From positions 124,001 to 188,000 of the forward strand of contig JANQQE010000005.1 in the NCBI GenBank assembly GCA_028285105.1: 64,000 nt of DNA, given 5' to 3'. The DNA comes from Alphaproteobacteria bacterium. Its GTDB lineage: Bacteria > Planctomycetota > Phycisphaerae > UBA1845. Each line of letters starts with the position of its first letter. Positions within the stretch are counted from its first letter, which is position 1. Shown one piece after another: positions 34,490-43,985 of the stretch. Made by a program: the position numbers and the translations under genes. The notes beneath the pieces are model-generated. The model had not been told where the DNA came from. It did no database searches and saw only the letters and a program-made list of their open reading frames with translations.

Positions 34490-35686
34490 TCAGTCCTGTG
34501 GAGGCAATTCCTTCATTTGCGCGCGACGCTTCCGGCGTGTTTTTTCGGGAATCATTGCCCGCATGCTTTCAAGTTTCCCGAAACACAGCAAGCGGTCGCC
34601 AGCTTCGAGCGCTCGAGAAGATCGGGGGTTCGGAATGACCGTCGTACCCCGATAAAGTGTCAGAATGTTAATGTCGCGATCGAGCAAGCCCGATTCGACG
34701 ATGGTCTGGCCGGTATATTCTGACCCTTCGGGAACGTGGATTTCAGTCACGCCATAACCGCGACTGACGGTTAAACGCTGGCGGATGTCGATTTCGGGGA
34801 AGTTCACTTGCGCCGAAATGTAGTCGATGATCGCTCCTGCAATGTCGAGTTGTGTGCAGGTTTCGATCCCTTCGAGACCAGGCGATGAATTGACTTCCAT
34901 CACCTGCGGACCGTCCTTGCCTTCAAGCATATCCACGCCCGCAACTCGCAGACCCATGATCTGCGCCGCGCGGACGGCTGTCTCGCGATAGACATCGTCA
35001 AGTTCAACAACTTCCGTTACACCGCCGCGATGTACGTTGCTTCTGAATTCCTGGCCCTGTGCAACGCGCCGCATTGCAGCGACGACGCGATCGCCGATGA
35101 CAAACGCGCGAACGTCACGCCCCTTGCTTTCTGCAACGAATTTTTGAATAAGGACGTTTTGGTTGGCGCTTTGCAACGTTTCGATAATTGCCTCAGCCAC
35201 CTTGGCGGTTTCGGCAAGTACGACACCAACACCCTGCGTACCTTCCAGAAGTTTGATGATGACCGGCGCACCCCCGACGCGCTCGATGGCTGGCAGCAGG
35301 TCTTTGCGATCTCGGGCGAATGTTGTCTCCGGAATACCGATCCGATGGCGGCTCAGTATCTGTAAGCTGCGAAGTTTGTCGCGGGAGTTGGAGATACCGG
35401 CTGACGAGTTCGCGCAGAACACGTCCATTTGCTCGAATTGTCTGACCACCGCCGTTCCGAAATAAGTGATGGACGCGCCGACGCGCGGCAAAACGGCGTC
35501 GTACTGGCTTAGCTGTTTGGAGCGATAATTCAGGTCCGGCTCTTCCTGTCGAAGATCGATACCGAATTTAAGGGTATTTAGAATCTTGACGTCGTGCCCA
35601 CGATCTTCGGCCGCCTCGCGCAGACGTCTGGAGCTGTAGCATTTTGGGCTGCAAGACAAAATCGCCAGTTTCATTTTTGCACTCAT
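34490..35686 (-). CDS. RimK-family alpha-L-glutamate ligase with C-terminal TrkA-C-type domain
   Basis: 398-residue ATP-grasp ligase. Residues ~1-95 are the N-terminal RimK fold (MKLAILSCSPKCYSSRRLREAA). The ATP-grasp core at ~95-285 has VIIKLLEGTQGVGVVLAE, IQKFVAESKGRDVRAFVIG and VMEVNSSPGLEGIE. From about 300 a TrkA-C/RCK-like domain follows (VTEIHVPEGSEYTGQTIVE, TVIPNPRSSRALEAGDRLLCFG), as in RimK fusions. RimK adds glutamates to ribosomal protein S6 in gamma-proteobacteria; the substrate here may differ. Its ATG shares a base with the TGA of the protease gene upstream (TGATG), so the two are translationally coupled. Confidence 0.9.
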   Translation of the reverse strand: MSAKMKLAILSCSPKCYSSRRLREAAEDRGHDVKILNTLKFGIDLRQEEPDLNYRSKQLSQYDAVLPRVGASITYFGTAVVRQFEQMDVFCANSSAGISNSRDKLRSLQILSRHRIGIPETTFARDRKDLLPAIERVGGAPVIIKLLEGTQGVGVVLAETAKVAEAIIETLQSANQNVLIQKFVAESKGRDVRAFVIGDRVVAAMRRVAQGQEFRSNVHRGGVTEVVELDDVYRETAVRAAQIMGLRVAGVDMLEGKDGPQVMEVNSSPGLEGIETCTQLDIAGAIIDYISAQVNFPEIDIRQRLTVSRGYGVTEIHVPEGSEYTGQTIVESGLLDRDINILTLYRGTTVIPNPRSSRALEAGDRLLCFGKLESMRAMIPEKTRRKRRAQMKELPPQD

Positions 35687-36204
35687 CAGCCTTGCCCCTT
35701 CCCAATCTTGGATTTGACTCTTTCCGTTTCGATCGACTGTTTATGATTCTTTGCCCTCGGTGGCTGACCGCCATAAAACGACTTTCCGCAATCGACCATA
35801 AATCGCTTGCGAATCGCTTCGCGGCCGAGCAGCATGCGGAATCCCATCTCGTCGCGGTTTGCGAGCGTCAGTTCGATGGGCCAGGACTCGCCCAACACCT
35901 CAATTGTGGTGACGATCACCGGACGCTTCTGAGCGTGCCCGGTCGAACTTCGAATCATCCGATACTCCAGAACCTCAGCCTGGCATTCGACCGTCTCGCG
36001 GGAGTTGCGTTGCATCGGATGGACGTGAAAACTCGCGAATGTTTTTCCGTCTCGGTCGCACGTTTTGATATCAAATGCATGAAGCGACGACGATCGCGCA
36101 CCCGTGTCGATCTTTGCTTTGACCCGTTTGATTCCCAAGTCAGGCAATGCAATCCACTCTCGCCAGCCGATGACTGCCAACGCCTTCTTCTTCGACTTCT
36201 TCAT
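35686..36204 (-). CDS. RimK-associated retropepsin-like protease (RimB/DUF785 type)
   Basis: 172 residues of the family annotated as ATP-dependent zinc protease (PF05618), which has an aspartyl-protease core. The active-site segment AKIDTGARSSSLHA is at about residue 29-42, and MGFRMLLGREAI near 135 is the second conserved block. In Pseudomonas a RimB protease of this sort counteracts RimK glutamylation (established). The gene directly precedes rimK with a 1-nt stop/start overlap. I use the ATG at 36204; a GTG at 36225 extends it by seven codons. It heads a three-gene operon with RimK and the aspartoacylase-like enzyme. Confidence 0.85.
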   Translation of the reverse strand: MKKSKKKALAVIGWREWIALPDLGIKRVKAKIDTGARSSSLHAFDIKTCDRDGKTFASFHVHPMQRNSRETVECQAEVLEYRMIRSSTGHAQKRPVIVTTIEVLGESWPIELTLANRDEMGFRMLLGREAIRKRFMVDCGKSFYGGQPPRAKNHKQSIETERVKSKIGKGQG

Positions 36205-36549
36205 GCTGAGTTGTTCCGATCGCACAAAGTCGTATCAGTTCGATGGCGACACAGTCCGATGGCGATACTGAGATTCCATCTCCACGCATTGCCGAACGTT
36301 TTTGACCGGGGCAATATTTTCTCTCAAGCCTACGATTAGACAAAAGCGAAGCCGACTTGGCAACTTTGTACTGTTCGCCATTGCACCAGCAACGATTCGG
36401 TAAATCGCAATTCATCACAAAAGCCACGCAATGGTTAAACCTTGCGTAAGGCAAACAACAACCAGACAATGGTGCGAACTATGCGGCAAGTTTATCCGTT
36501 CGTTGCGCAAACGGACAATCTAGCCGCCGCTCAACGGAGACGTCATCGA
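36205..36549. other. 345-bp divergent intergenic region
   Basis: Lies between the rimK operon and corA and should hold both promoters. An open frame continuous with corA starts at TTG 36442 and covers its right third; the ATGs at 36469 and 36481 are alternative corA starts. No other feature is seen. Confidence 0.45.
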
Positions 36550-37644
36550 ATGCTTCGCAAACGACATCCGCCGGCTGGTTCCAAACCGGGCACACTCGTT
36601 ATTCACGAAAGCTCTCAAGCACCTGTCATTCGAATCATGAAGTACAATCCAAATCATCTCGAGGAGCGCGAGGACGTCAAAGTTTCCGAATTGACCGGGC
36701 TACTCGAATCGAACATGACATGCTGGATCGATGTGCAGGGACTCGGCGACGAAGGGATGTTGCGAGACATCGCAGCGCAATTCGAATTGCACCCTCTGGC
36801 GCTGGAAGCCGTCGTCAACGTACCGCAGCGCCCCAAGGTTGAGACGTACGACAAACACACGCTCTGCATCACCCGCATGGTCATGCCCAACGACATCGGA
36901 ATGCGTCCGGAGCAGGTCAGCATCTTCGTCGGCGAGAATTATGTCCTGACATTCCAGGAGCGAAGCGGCGATGTTTTTGATCCGATTAGAAAACGGATTC
37001 GCAACAAGGGGCCAATCATCATGAAGGAGGGGCCCAGTTATCTTTCATACGCCCTGCTTGATGCCATCATCGACGGTTACTATCCGCTGCTGGAAAAGTT
37101 CGGCGAAAACCTCGAGGCGTTGGAGAATCGGATCGTCGAGGAACCGACGCCCGATGTTCTGCATGAAATTCACGGTATCCGACGCGACCTCTTGACGATC
37201 CGGCGATCCATATGGCCACAGCGCGAAGCGGTCAACACGCTGATCCGCGACGAAAACCCAATGATCAGCGAAACGGTACGCATGTACCTGCGCGACTGCT
37301 ACGATCACTGTGTACAGTTGATGGACGGAGTTGAAACATACCGCGAATTGTCCGGCGGACTGATGGATGTGTATCTTTCGAGCGTGGGTCACCGTCAGAA
37401 TGAAGTTATGAAAGTGCTGACGGTCATGGCCTCCATCTTTATTCCACTGACTTTTTTAGCTGGGATTTACGGCATGAATTTTGAAAACATGCCGGAACTG
37501 CGGGCTCGCTGGGCGTATCCGTTCCTGCTGGCAGTCATGGTGGTCATCGCTGTCGGTATGATCGTATTCTTTCGTCGCAAGGGGTGGCTGGGCGGAACAG
37601 TGGGTGACTCGATGTCCGAACAACAAAGACGCCGCGATCCGTAG
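36550..37644 (+). CDS. corA: CorA-type magnesium/cobalt transporter
   Basis: Pentameric Mg2+/Co2+ channel of the inner membrane. 364 residues from ATG 36550, preceded by CGGAGA at 36535-36540. The N-terminus (KRHPPAGSKPGTLVIHE) matches Thermotoga-type CorA. The long cytosolic domain includes PKVETYDKHTLCITRM and DVLHEIHGIRRDLLTIRR. Two C-terminal helices carry the selectivity motif GIYGMN (in FLAGIYGMNFENMPEL). The open frame extends 36 codons upstream to TTG 36442, with a Gln/Arg-rich leader. The mechanosensitive-channel gene follows in 47 bp. Confidence 0.93.
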   Translation: MLRKRHPPAGSKPGTLVIHESSQAPVIRIMKYNPNHLEEREDVKVSELTGLLESNMTCWIDVQGLGDEGMLRDIAAQFELHPLALEAVVNVPQRPKVETYDKHTLCITRMVMPNDIGMRPEQVSIFVGENYVLTFQERSGDVFDPIRKRIRNKGPIIMKEGPSYLSYALLDAIIDGYYPLLEKFGENLEALENRIVEEPTPDVLHEIHGIRRDLLTIRRSIWPQREAVNTLIRDENPMISETVRMYLRDCYDHCVQLMDGVETYRELSGGLMDVYLSSVGHRQNEVMKVLTVMASIFIPLTFLAGIYGMNFENMPELRARWAYPFLLAVMVVIAVGMIVFFRRKGWLGGTVGDSMSEQQRRRDP

Positions 37645-37691
37645 CGATTCAATAATCGGGGTGATGTTTTGAACGGAATGTTCCGCGCGAT

Positions 37692-40600
37692 ATGAAACAT
37701 CCGAAACTATCAATTCGAATCGAACTACTGCTGTTGGTGGCTGTCCTGCTGGTTGCACCGATGGGCGCGGCGGGTCAGACGGGTCGAACGGATCAGACGG
37801 GTCTGGCCGGGCAGGATGTGCAGATGGGTCCGGATGTCGAGTCGAATGGCCCGCCACCTTCTTCTGCACCGCAACTCCTGTTGACCAAGCCAGAACTACA
37901 GCTACAGCTTGAACAAATCAAAGAGTCGCCAAATCTCTCCGATGAAGCAAAAGCAAAAGTCGTTGGCGTTTATACGCAAACCATTTCGCAACTTGAGGTC
38001 GCCGAGCAATGGGCGGCGAAAGCATCCGACTACGAATCGGATCGCCAGCAGGCTCCCGAACGACTTGCAGCGATACAGGCGGAACTGCTCAAGCCGCTCC
38101 CCGATCCCGGCGTTTCGCAGGACGCCAGCCGTACCGACCTCGAACTCCGCTTGCGACAGGTTCAAATCGATCTTGAGAACGAAAAGAAAGCGCTCACCGA
38201 CTGGGAACGCGAACGCGACCAGCGCACCGATCGTCGCAAAGAAATCCCCGAATTGGTGGCTTCTGCAAAAGCGCGATTGTTGGCATTGACAGAACCAACG
38301 CCATCAGCCGATAGCGATCAGTCGCCAATGCTTCGATTGGGGCAACGGGCACTTGCACAAGCGAGGCGGTTGGCAATCGAACGCGAGATCGAGGCTTACA
38401 ACAGCGAATTGCTCAGCTATGATGCCCGACGCGAACTGTTGCAAGCGCGACTCGATCGATCCACGCTACTCGTCAACTATGCCGAAAAATTGGCGGCGGC
38501 GATTCAACAGCGCGTGCAGGAAAAAGCCCACGTCGAATCCATTCAGGCGCTGGATGATGCGCGGGAGCAACTTAAGCAAGCCCACCCTTCCGTCAAACCG
38601 CTGATTGAAGAGCGTGAACAGTTGGCGCTTCGCGCCAAGGAATTGCAATCTGAGATCAAAGAGATCGACAGACGCGTTGTGGAGACCGATGCCCAACTTG
38701 CCCACCTCAGTCAGGAATTTGAGAAGATCAAACGCCGTGTTAGCGTCACCGGTTTGACGAATGCCATCGGGCAACTGCTTCGCAAGCATCGGGGCAACCT
38801 TCCTGGCATCCGCCCGATTCAACGTGACTTGCGGCAAGGCAAGGATCGAATCAGCGAAGCCCAACTGACCATTCTTGAACTTGAAGACAGGCGTTCCGAA
38901 CTCGTTGCGGACGATTCGATCGTAGCCGACATTCTAACCAAAGTTGGCGATGTCGAATCGACCGAACGTCGAGACGTGATCGAACAAGCCGCGAAAGAGG
39001 CAATCGCAAATCTGCGAGCCGATACCGGCAGCCTGCTGAAAGAGAACGATCGACTATTCGACAAGCTTGTCGATCTCGACAGCAAAGAGCGCGAGTTGGT
39101 CGTGACCATTGAACGCTTCAAACAATACGTTGACGAGAAAGTTCTATGGATTCGAAGCGGTTCGACGCCGAACGTTTCCGACTTGCGTCAAGCCCGCGAC
39201 GCCTTCGTTTGGCTGATCAGGCCAGCCAGTTGGGGCAATGTGATTCGGTCGATTGGCGGAACCCTTCGTGCCAGTGCGGCTTGGATGGGCGGTGGGGCGC
39301 TGTTGCTGCTGGCCATCTGGATCACGTCGGGGCGATTGCGCCGGAGCATCCGCTCAGCCGGCGATCGCGTCAACAAACCAGCGAAGGACTCCATGCTGCT
39401 TAGTGTCGGCGTGTTGTTTGCGACCGCTTTTCTAGCGATCCGTTGGCCGGCAACGCTTTGGTTTATCGGCTGGATCATCGCCGCCCCGAATGAGGCGACG
39501 GATTTTTCCAAAGCCATCTCCAGTGGACTGAGCGCAGCTGCTGTCATCTTGCTGACGTTGCAGTCGCTTCGACAGATCGCCCGCATCAACGGGCTAGGCG
39601 AGAAGCACTTCCGGTGGAACGCGCAGTCGCTCAAACTATTGAAACTGCATATTGCATGGCTGATCCCTATCCTCGTACCGACGTTCTTTGTTTTCTCGAC
39701 AATGGAATCACAGGGCAACGAGGCGTTCAAAGGGTCGCTGGGGCGCGCCGCGTTTGTCATCGCGTTTCTGTCGATCGCACTTTTTGTTCAGCGCGTTTTA
39801 CGACCCACCGGTCCGGTCCTTGGGCCGGTCTTGCAGCGACAGCCAGCGAGTTGGCTGAATCGGCTGAGACACGTGTGGTACGCCGTGACGTTGGCGCTTC
39901 CGCTGCTGCTCGTTCTTGCGGCGATCATGGGCTTCTACTACACGTCGCTCTATTTGGGGACGCGCTTTATCGAATCGGTTTGGCTGCTCGTCGGTTTGAT
40001 TGTCGGGTTTTCAATGATCAAACGCTGGCTCGTCTTGCAGATTCGTCGTCGAGCCATCGCAGAAGCCCAGGAACGAGCCGCACAAAAGAAGCAACAGGAA
40101 CAAGAATCGGAAACGCCTGCCGATCCAGATGTGGTCAGCGTTCCGGAAGAGCGTCTTGACGTTGTTTCGATCAACAAACAAACGTTGCAACTCGTCCGTG
40201 TGACAATGATGGTGGTTGGCGTGGTTGGCCTCTGGGCGATCTGGGCAGATGCGCTTCCGGCGCTGGGCGTGCTGCGCGGTGTGACGCTCTGGTCGATCAC
40301 GCATCAGGTTTCAGAAACCGTCACGACAGCCGACGGAAAAACAGTCGTCAACGAGTTCGCTAAGACCATTCCGATTACGCTGGCAAACCTCGGTCTGGTC
40401 AGCTTAACGGTCCTGATCACGATCGTCGCTGTCAAGAATGTTCCCGGTCTTTTGGAAATCACGATTCTCCAGCGCTTGCCCATCGATGCCGGTGGGCGAT
40501 TCACTGCGACGGCGATCACGCGCTATCTGATTACGGTGACGGGCGTCATTCTTGCGTTCGGTCAGGTCGGTGTGGGGTGGGCGCAGGTTCAATGGCTTGT

Positions 40601-41186
40601 CGCGGCGATGACCGTTGGTTTGGGTTTTGGGTTGCAGGAGATTTTCGCAAATCTTGCCTCGGGACTGATGTTGCTGATCGAAAGGCCCATCCGCATCGGC
40701 GATACGGTAACGGTCGCAGACACCATCGGAACAGTAACGCGAATCCGCACACGGGCGACGACCGTGGTTGGTTGGGACCGCAAGGAGTTGATCATCCCCA
40801 ACAAGGAGTTCATCACCGGGCGCGTCGTGAACTGGACCCTGTCGGATTCCGTGATTCGTGTCATCGTTCCTGTCGGAATCGCGTACGGTTCGGATACGAA
40901 ACTCGCCCGCAAAGTGATGACCAGCGTCGTTACCAATAACTCGAATGTCGTCTCGGAACCCGCACCGCGCATCGTGTTTGTCGGATTCGGCGACAGTTCA
41001 TTGAATTTTGAAGTACGCGCCTTTGTCGGAACGATCGACCATTACATTCCAACCATCGACGAGTTGCACTTCACCATCGATCAGGAATTCAGAAAAGCTG
41101 GAATCGAAATCGCATTCCCGCAGCGCGATATTCATGTCCGATCGATCAGAGCGGCTTTGTCAGTCAACCAAGATGAATCGGATTAG
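37692..41186 (+). CDS. MscK/KefA-like mechanosensitive channel of the MscS family
   Basis: 1164 residues. A signal peptide (IELLLLVAVLLVAPMGAAG) is followed by a large periplasmic region (~30-520), mostly predicted coiled coil (ELRLRQVQIDLENEKKALTD). About eight membrane helices (~530-950) come next, with a charged Gln/Glu cytosolic loop (AAQKKQQEQESE). The MscS core sits at ~955-1150: LVAAMTVGLGFGLQEIFANL (pore helix TM3), ERPIRIGDTVTVADTIGTV and ELIIPNKEFITGRVVNWTL. It releases osmolytes on hypo-osmotic shock. The start ATG 37692 follows corA closely, so co-transcription is possible. Confidence 0.9.
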   Translation: MKHPKLSIRIELLLLVAVLLVAPMGAAGQTGRTDQTGLAGQDVQMGPDVESNGPPPSSAPQLLLTKPELQLQLEQIKESPNLSDEAKAKVVGVYTQTISQLEVAEQWAAKASDYESDRQQAPERLAAIQAELLKPLPDPGVSQDASRTDLELRLRQVQIDLENEKKALTDWERERDQRTDRRKEIPELVASAKARLLALTEPTPSADSDQSPMLRLGQRALAQARRLAIEREIEAYNSELLSYDARRELLQARLDRSTLLVNYAEKLAAAIQQRVQEKAHVESIQALDDAREQLKQAHPSVKPLIEEREQLALRAKELQSEIKEIDRRVVETDAQLAHLSQEFEKIKRRVSVTGLTNAIGQLLRKHRGNLPGIRPIQRDLRQGKDRISEAQLTILELEDRRSELVADDSIVADILTKVGDVESTERRDVIEQAAKEAIANLRADTGSLLKENDRLFDKLVDLDSKERELVVTIERFKQYVDEKVLWIRSGSTPNVSDLRQARDAFVWLIRPASWGNVIRSIGGTLRASAAWMGGGALLLLAIWITSGRLRRSIRSAGDRVNKPAKDSMLLSVGVLFATAFLAIRWPATLWFIGWIIAAPNEATDFSKAISSGLSAAAVILLTLQSLRQIARINGLGEKHFRWNAQSLKLLKLHIAWLIPILVPTFFVFSTMESQGNEAFKGSLGRAAFVIAFLSIALFVQRVLRPTGPVLGPVLQRQPASWLNRLRHVWYAVTLALPLLLVLAAIMGFYYTSLYLGTRFIESVWLLVGLIVGFSMIKRWLVLQIRRRAIAEAQERAAQKKQQEQESETPADPDVVSVPEERLDVVSINKQTLQLVRVTMMVVGVVGLWAIWADALPALGVLRGVTLWSITHQVSETVTTADGKTVVNEFAKTIPITLANLGLVSLTVLITIVAVKNVPGLLEITILQRLPIDAGGRFTATAITRYLITVTGVILAFGQVGVGWAQVQWLVAAMTVGLGFGLQEIFANLASGLMLLIERPIRIGDTVTVADTIGTVTRIRTRATTVVGWDRKELIIPNKEFITGRVVNWTLSDSVIRVIVPVGIAYGSDTKLARKVMTSVVTNNSNVVSEPAPRIVFVGFGDSSLNFEVRAFVGTIDHYIPTIDELHFTIDQEFRKAGIEIAFPQRDIHVRSIRAALSVNQDESD

Positions 41187-41387
41187 CCGAATGAGTTTGA
41201 TCGCGATACTCAGTGGCGGTCAACCAGCGGAATCGATCTGCGGTCATGATTGAGTGTTTCTATCTTGCATTTGTCGCCTGATTTTTGTCAAATGAACAGG
41301 GCCGTATATTGCTCTCACCCTTCCGGAATGCGAGCAATCCGTTTCGCCAGCCGGGCGAGACAAGATCATGTCTGAGGACCATACAAC

Positions 41388-43955
41388 ATGCGAATGAATG
41401 CGAGATTCAATGGGGTATCCCGATTCGGTCTTGGCGGCTTGGTACTGTTGGTAGCGGTCTGTGTGCCGGGGTGTCCTCCTGCGCCCAATGACACCGGATC
41501 GGGCGATTCCGGTAGCGACAATTCCTCCAATGGAAATGGCAGCGACGCATCGTCGAAGTTTTTGTTGGGGCGCGGTGTGGATACTTCTTTGGACCCGGCA
41601 TCTGTCGGTGTGACCATCGAAGACGAGATCCAGCAATTGATCGGCGAGCAGACGTTGGTTCCGGTCGCAGCCATCTCGCCAGATGGTGGGCCGGCAGGTG
41701 CGTTTGCGGGGTTTGCCCTCGCTGATGGAAATTCCTTTTACTACTGCGGAGATGTCGACGAGGTCAATCGCACGGTAGACCTGCAAGCTGTGGTTCTAGA
41801 AGACGCCCGCGGCAACTTGATCATGATGCAGGAGAACCGGGGCGACGAAGCAACGAAGATCACCTTGGCAACCGGGGATGCGCTGGACATTGACGTGAGC
41901 GGCGACGACCCGCGCATCGTCTTTTATTTGAACGCAACAGCACCACCCACGGAATTGGTCATGCATGTGATCGACGCGGAGTTGGTCGTCGATACCGAAG
42001 CCAGCTCGTTTGGCGAGTTGAATCCCGACTATAACAAGCCCATTCGATTGCCCCGCCAAACCAGTGCGAAATTATCGAAGGTCAGGCAGGAGGAGATACT
42101 ATGTTTCCTGGCTAGGGGAATGAATATTTCGTTTGGCGGCGCTTGCCAATTGTGGCAGTTTGTTTCGGACGCGGCCCCAAACGCAGCCGTCAACACCTTG
42201 TGTATCGTGAGCAATCAAGCCATCGACGATTTTCGTGGGTCGGCTCCACTCGTCTCGATATTTCCGGAACTGACGGAAGACCCCAACTACATTAAAGCCT
42301 TGGCCACACTCAAGATTGGTATCAACGGATTGTGTACGCTGGGCAAATCAGGGCTGAGGCTTGCCAGACTACTTAAGAAAGTAGCGCCGCCGGACTTGTT
42401 CTGCCTGGGGCTGACAGTGGTTGACGAAGGAACGCGTCTTCTTGACGCGGATGGCGATTCGATTGCGGACAATATCTGCGATGCCGTGTTACCCGAAAAG
42501 GAAGATGTATTCATCATTCCTGAGCAGGAAGGTTGCGACAACAGTTGCGTGACGTCATTTGACAGAACCTGCGACGACGGAGGGCCGCTGTCTGAATTCT
42601 CTGGATGTGAACTTGGCACGGATTGTCAGGACTGCGGGGTGCGCTCCTTCGAACCTCCGCCTGGACCGGAGCAATGTGGCGAGGGTGACGGATGCAACAT
42701 TGATTGTCCCAGGTTTGCACCAGATCCCGATTGCTCCAGCGCTGTGCTGTGCGCGGAGAAGGGTACCTGCTGTTTCGACGACGGTATTTGCGACATCACC
42801 AGTTGCACGGATCAGCCCGACATCGAGTGCGACAACGGTCATTACTGCGAGCGCCGCGGTATTTGTTGCGAAGGCGATTTTGTCTGTGAGGGCGGCGAAT
42901 CGGACTTGGAGTGCCCGACGATCGATGACGACTGCACCAAGTGCGGGCTCGACGGAAACTGCGTCACCGGTTGCCTTGGCGGCGAATCGGACCCCGATTG
43001 CGATCTCTGCGATGGAGGCAACGAGTGCATTCGGGGCTGCGAAACTGAAGATCCCGACTGCACGAGAGAAGAGCCGGACTTCGACGATTGTGGCGGTTGT
43101 GGCTTGGGTGAATTGTGCTTCGGTGAATCGCTTGATAGTTGCTTCCCTGGTGGGCTGCTTTGCGATGACGACGATTGGTGCGAACCCGAGCAGTATTGCG
43201 TCGACGGATTCTGCGAACCGATTGCCAAGTGCGAGTTCTTCGATTGTGAGTGCACCGAGGATGACGACCGCTGTGACAATGGAGTTGGCGCTTGTGTAGA
43301 TGACGGTGATTGCGATTTGTGCGATGCGGGCAATTCTTGCATTGCTAACTGTCCCGTTCGCGACCCCGATTGTCGATTCACACCGTTTTGCTTAAACCCA
43401 CCCTGTCCATGTGAAGTCGACGAAGACTGTCAGGATGGGTATCTCTGCATCCTCGACGTTTGCGAGGAGGGCGTCGATGTGGGCGAAGGATGCGAGATCA
43501 CGCCGTGCGAGGACGGGCAGGTCTGTTGTCAAAGCGAATGCATCCCCTGGGGCGAACCGACCCAAGGCATCTGTCCCGCTACATTCGATATGGACTTTGG
43601 CGTATTTTCCCCTGCCATCAGGGAAGTTTCGCTGGTTGATTTCGAATTGAGTGACACGGGCTTCAGCGCGAGTTGCAGCTATTCTCGTACCGATGGTACC
43701 CCGGGGACCTTCGGGCTGACACTGTTCTTTGAGCCGATCGGGTTCAATCCACCGGCGGCTGGTATGTGTGGGGTCGAAGACGACGACGGAGACGGGATCA
43801 TTCGCGACAACGGTTGGCATAGCAACACGCGCACGTTGACAGCCGTCTCCGTGATTTCGGGCAGCGTCAGAATTATCGATCCGGAAATCGTGTTTGGTCA
43901 GATGCTCAATAATGCCATCTCGGCGGGCGTGGGGTCGGAATGCTGCCCGCAGTAG
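41388..43955 (+). CDS. large cysteine-rich lipoprotein
   Basis: 855 residues. The signal peptide ends in a lipobox (LLVAVCVPGC, Cys at about residue 29), then a Ser/Asn/Gly/Asp linker. Residues ~60-370 form a domain of unknown fold. From ~385 to 730 the protein is Cys/Asp-rich, with repeated units such as CDLCDGGNECIRGC and CDLCDAGNSCIANC and the recurring DPDC. A C-terminal beta-like domain of ~120 residues follows (EVSLVDFELSDTGFSASC). It is unlike any enzyme I know. Such Cys/Asp modules may be calcium- or disulfide-stabilised surface spacers. A GAGGA at 41374-41378 supports the start. Confidence 0.78.
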   Translation: MRMNARFNGVSRFGLGGLVLLVAVCVPGCPPAPNDTGSGDSGSDNSSNGNGSDASSKFLLGRGVDTSLDPASVGVTIEDEIQQLIGEQTLVPVAAISPDGGPAGAFAGFALADGNSFYYCGDVDEVNRTVDLQAVVLEDARGNLIMMQENRGDEATKITLATGDALDIDVSGDDPRIVFYLNATAPPTELVMHVIDAELVVDTEASSFGELNPDYNKPIRLPRQTSAKLSKVRQEEILCFLARGMNISFGGACQLWQFVSDAAPNAAVNTLCIVSNQAIDDFRGSAPLVSIFPELTEDPNYIKALATLKIGINGLCTLGKSGLRLARLLKKVAPPDLFCLGLTVVDEGTRLLDADGDSIADNICDAVLPEKEDVFIIPEQEGCDNSCVTSFDRTCDDGGPLSEFSGCELGTDCQDCGVRSFEPPPGPEQCGEGDGCNIDCPRFAPDPDCSSAVLCAEKGTCCFDDGICDITSCTDQPDIECDNGHYCERRGICCEGDFVCEGGESDLECPTIDDDCTKCGLDGNCVTGCLGGESDPDCDLCDGGNECIRGCETEDPDCTREEPDFDDCGGCGLGELCFGESLDSCFPGGLLCDDDDWCEPEQYCVDGFCEPIAKCEFFDCECTEDDDRCDNGVGACVDDGDCDLCDAGNSCIANCPVRDPDCRFTPFCLNPPCPCEVDEDCQDGYLCILDVCEEGVDVGEGCEITPCEDGQVCCQSECIPWGEPTQGICPATFDMDFGVFSPAIREVSLVDFELSDTGFSASCSYSRTDGTPGTFGLTLFFEPIGFNPPAAGMCGVEDDDGDGIIRDNGWHSNTRTLTAVSVISGSVRIIDPEIVFGQMLNNAISAGVGSECCPQ

Positions 43956-43985
43956 CAATGGGACGACGATAACTTCACTGCGATC

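Noticed and set aside
42542..43400. Cys-rich segment as EGF or metallothionein domain
   Set aside because: Spacing of Cys does not match EGF, and Asp/Gly content and length do not fit metallothioneins.
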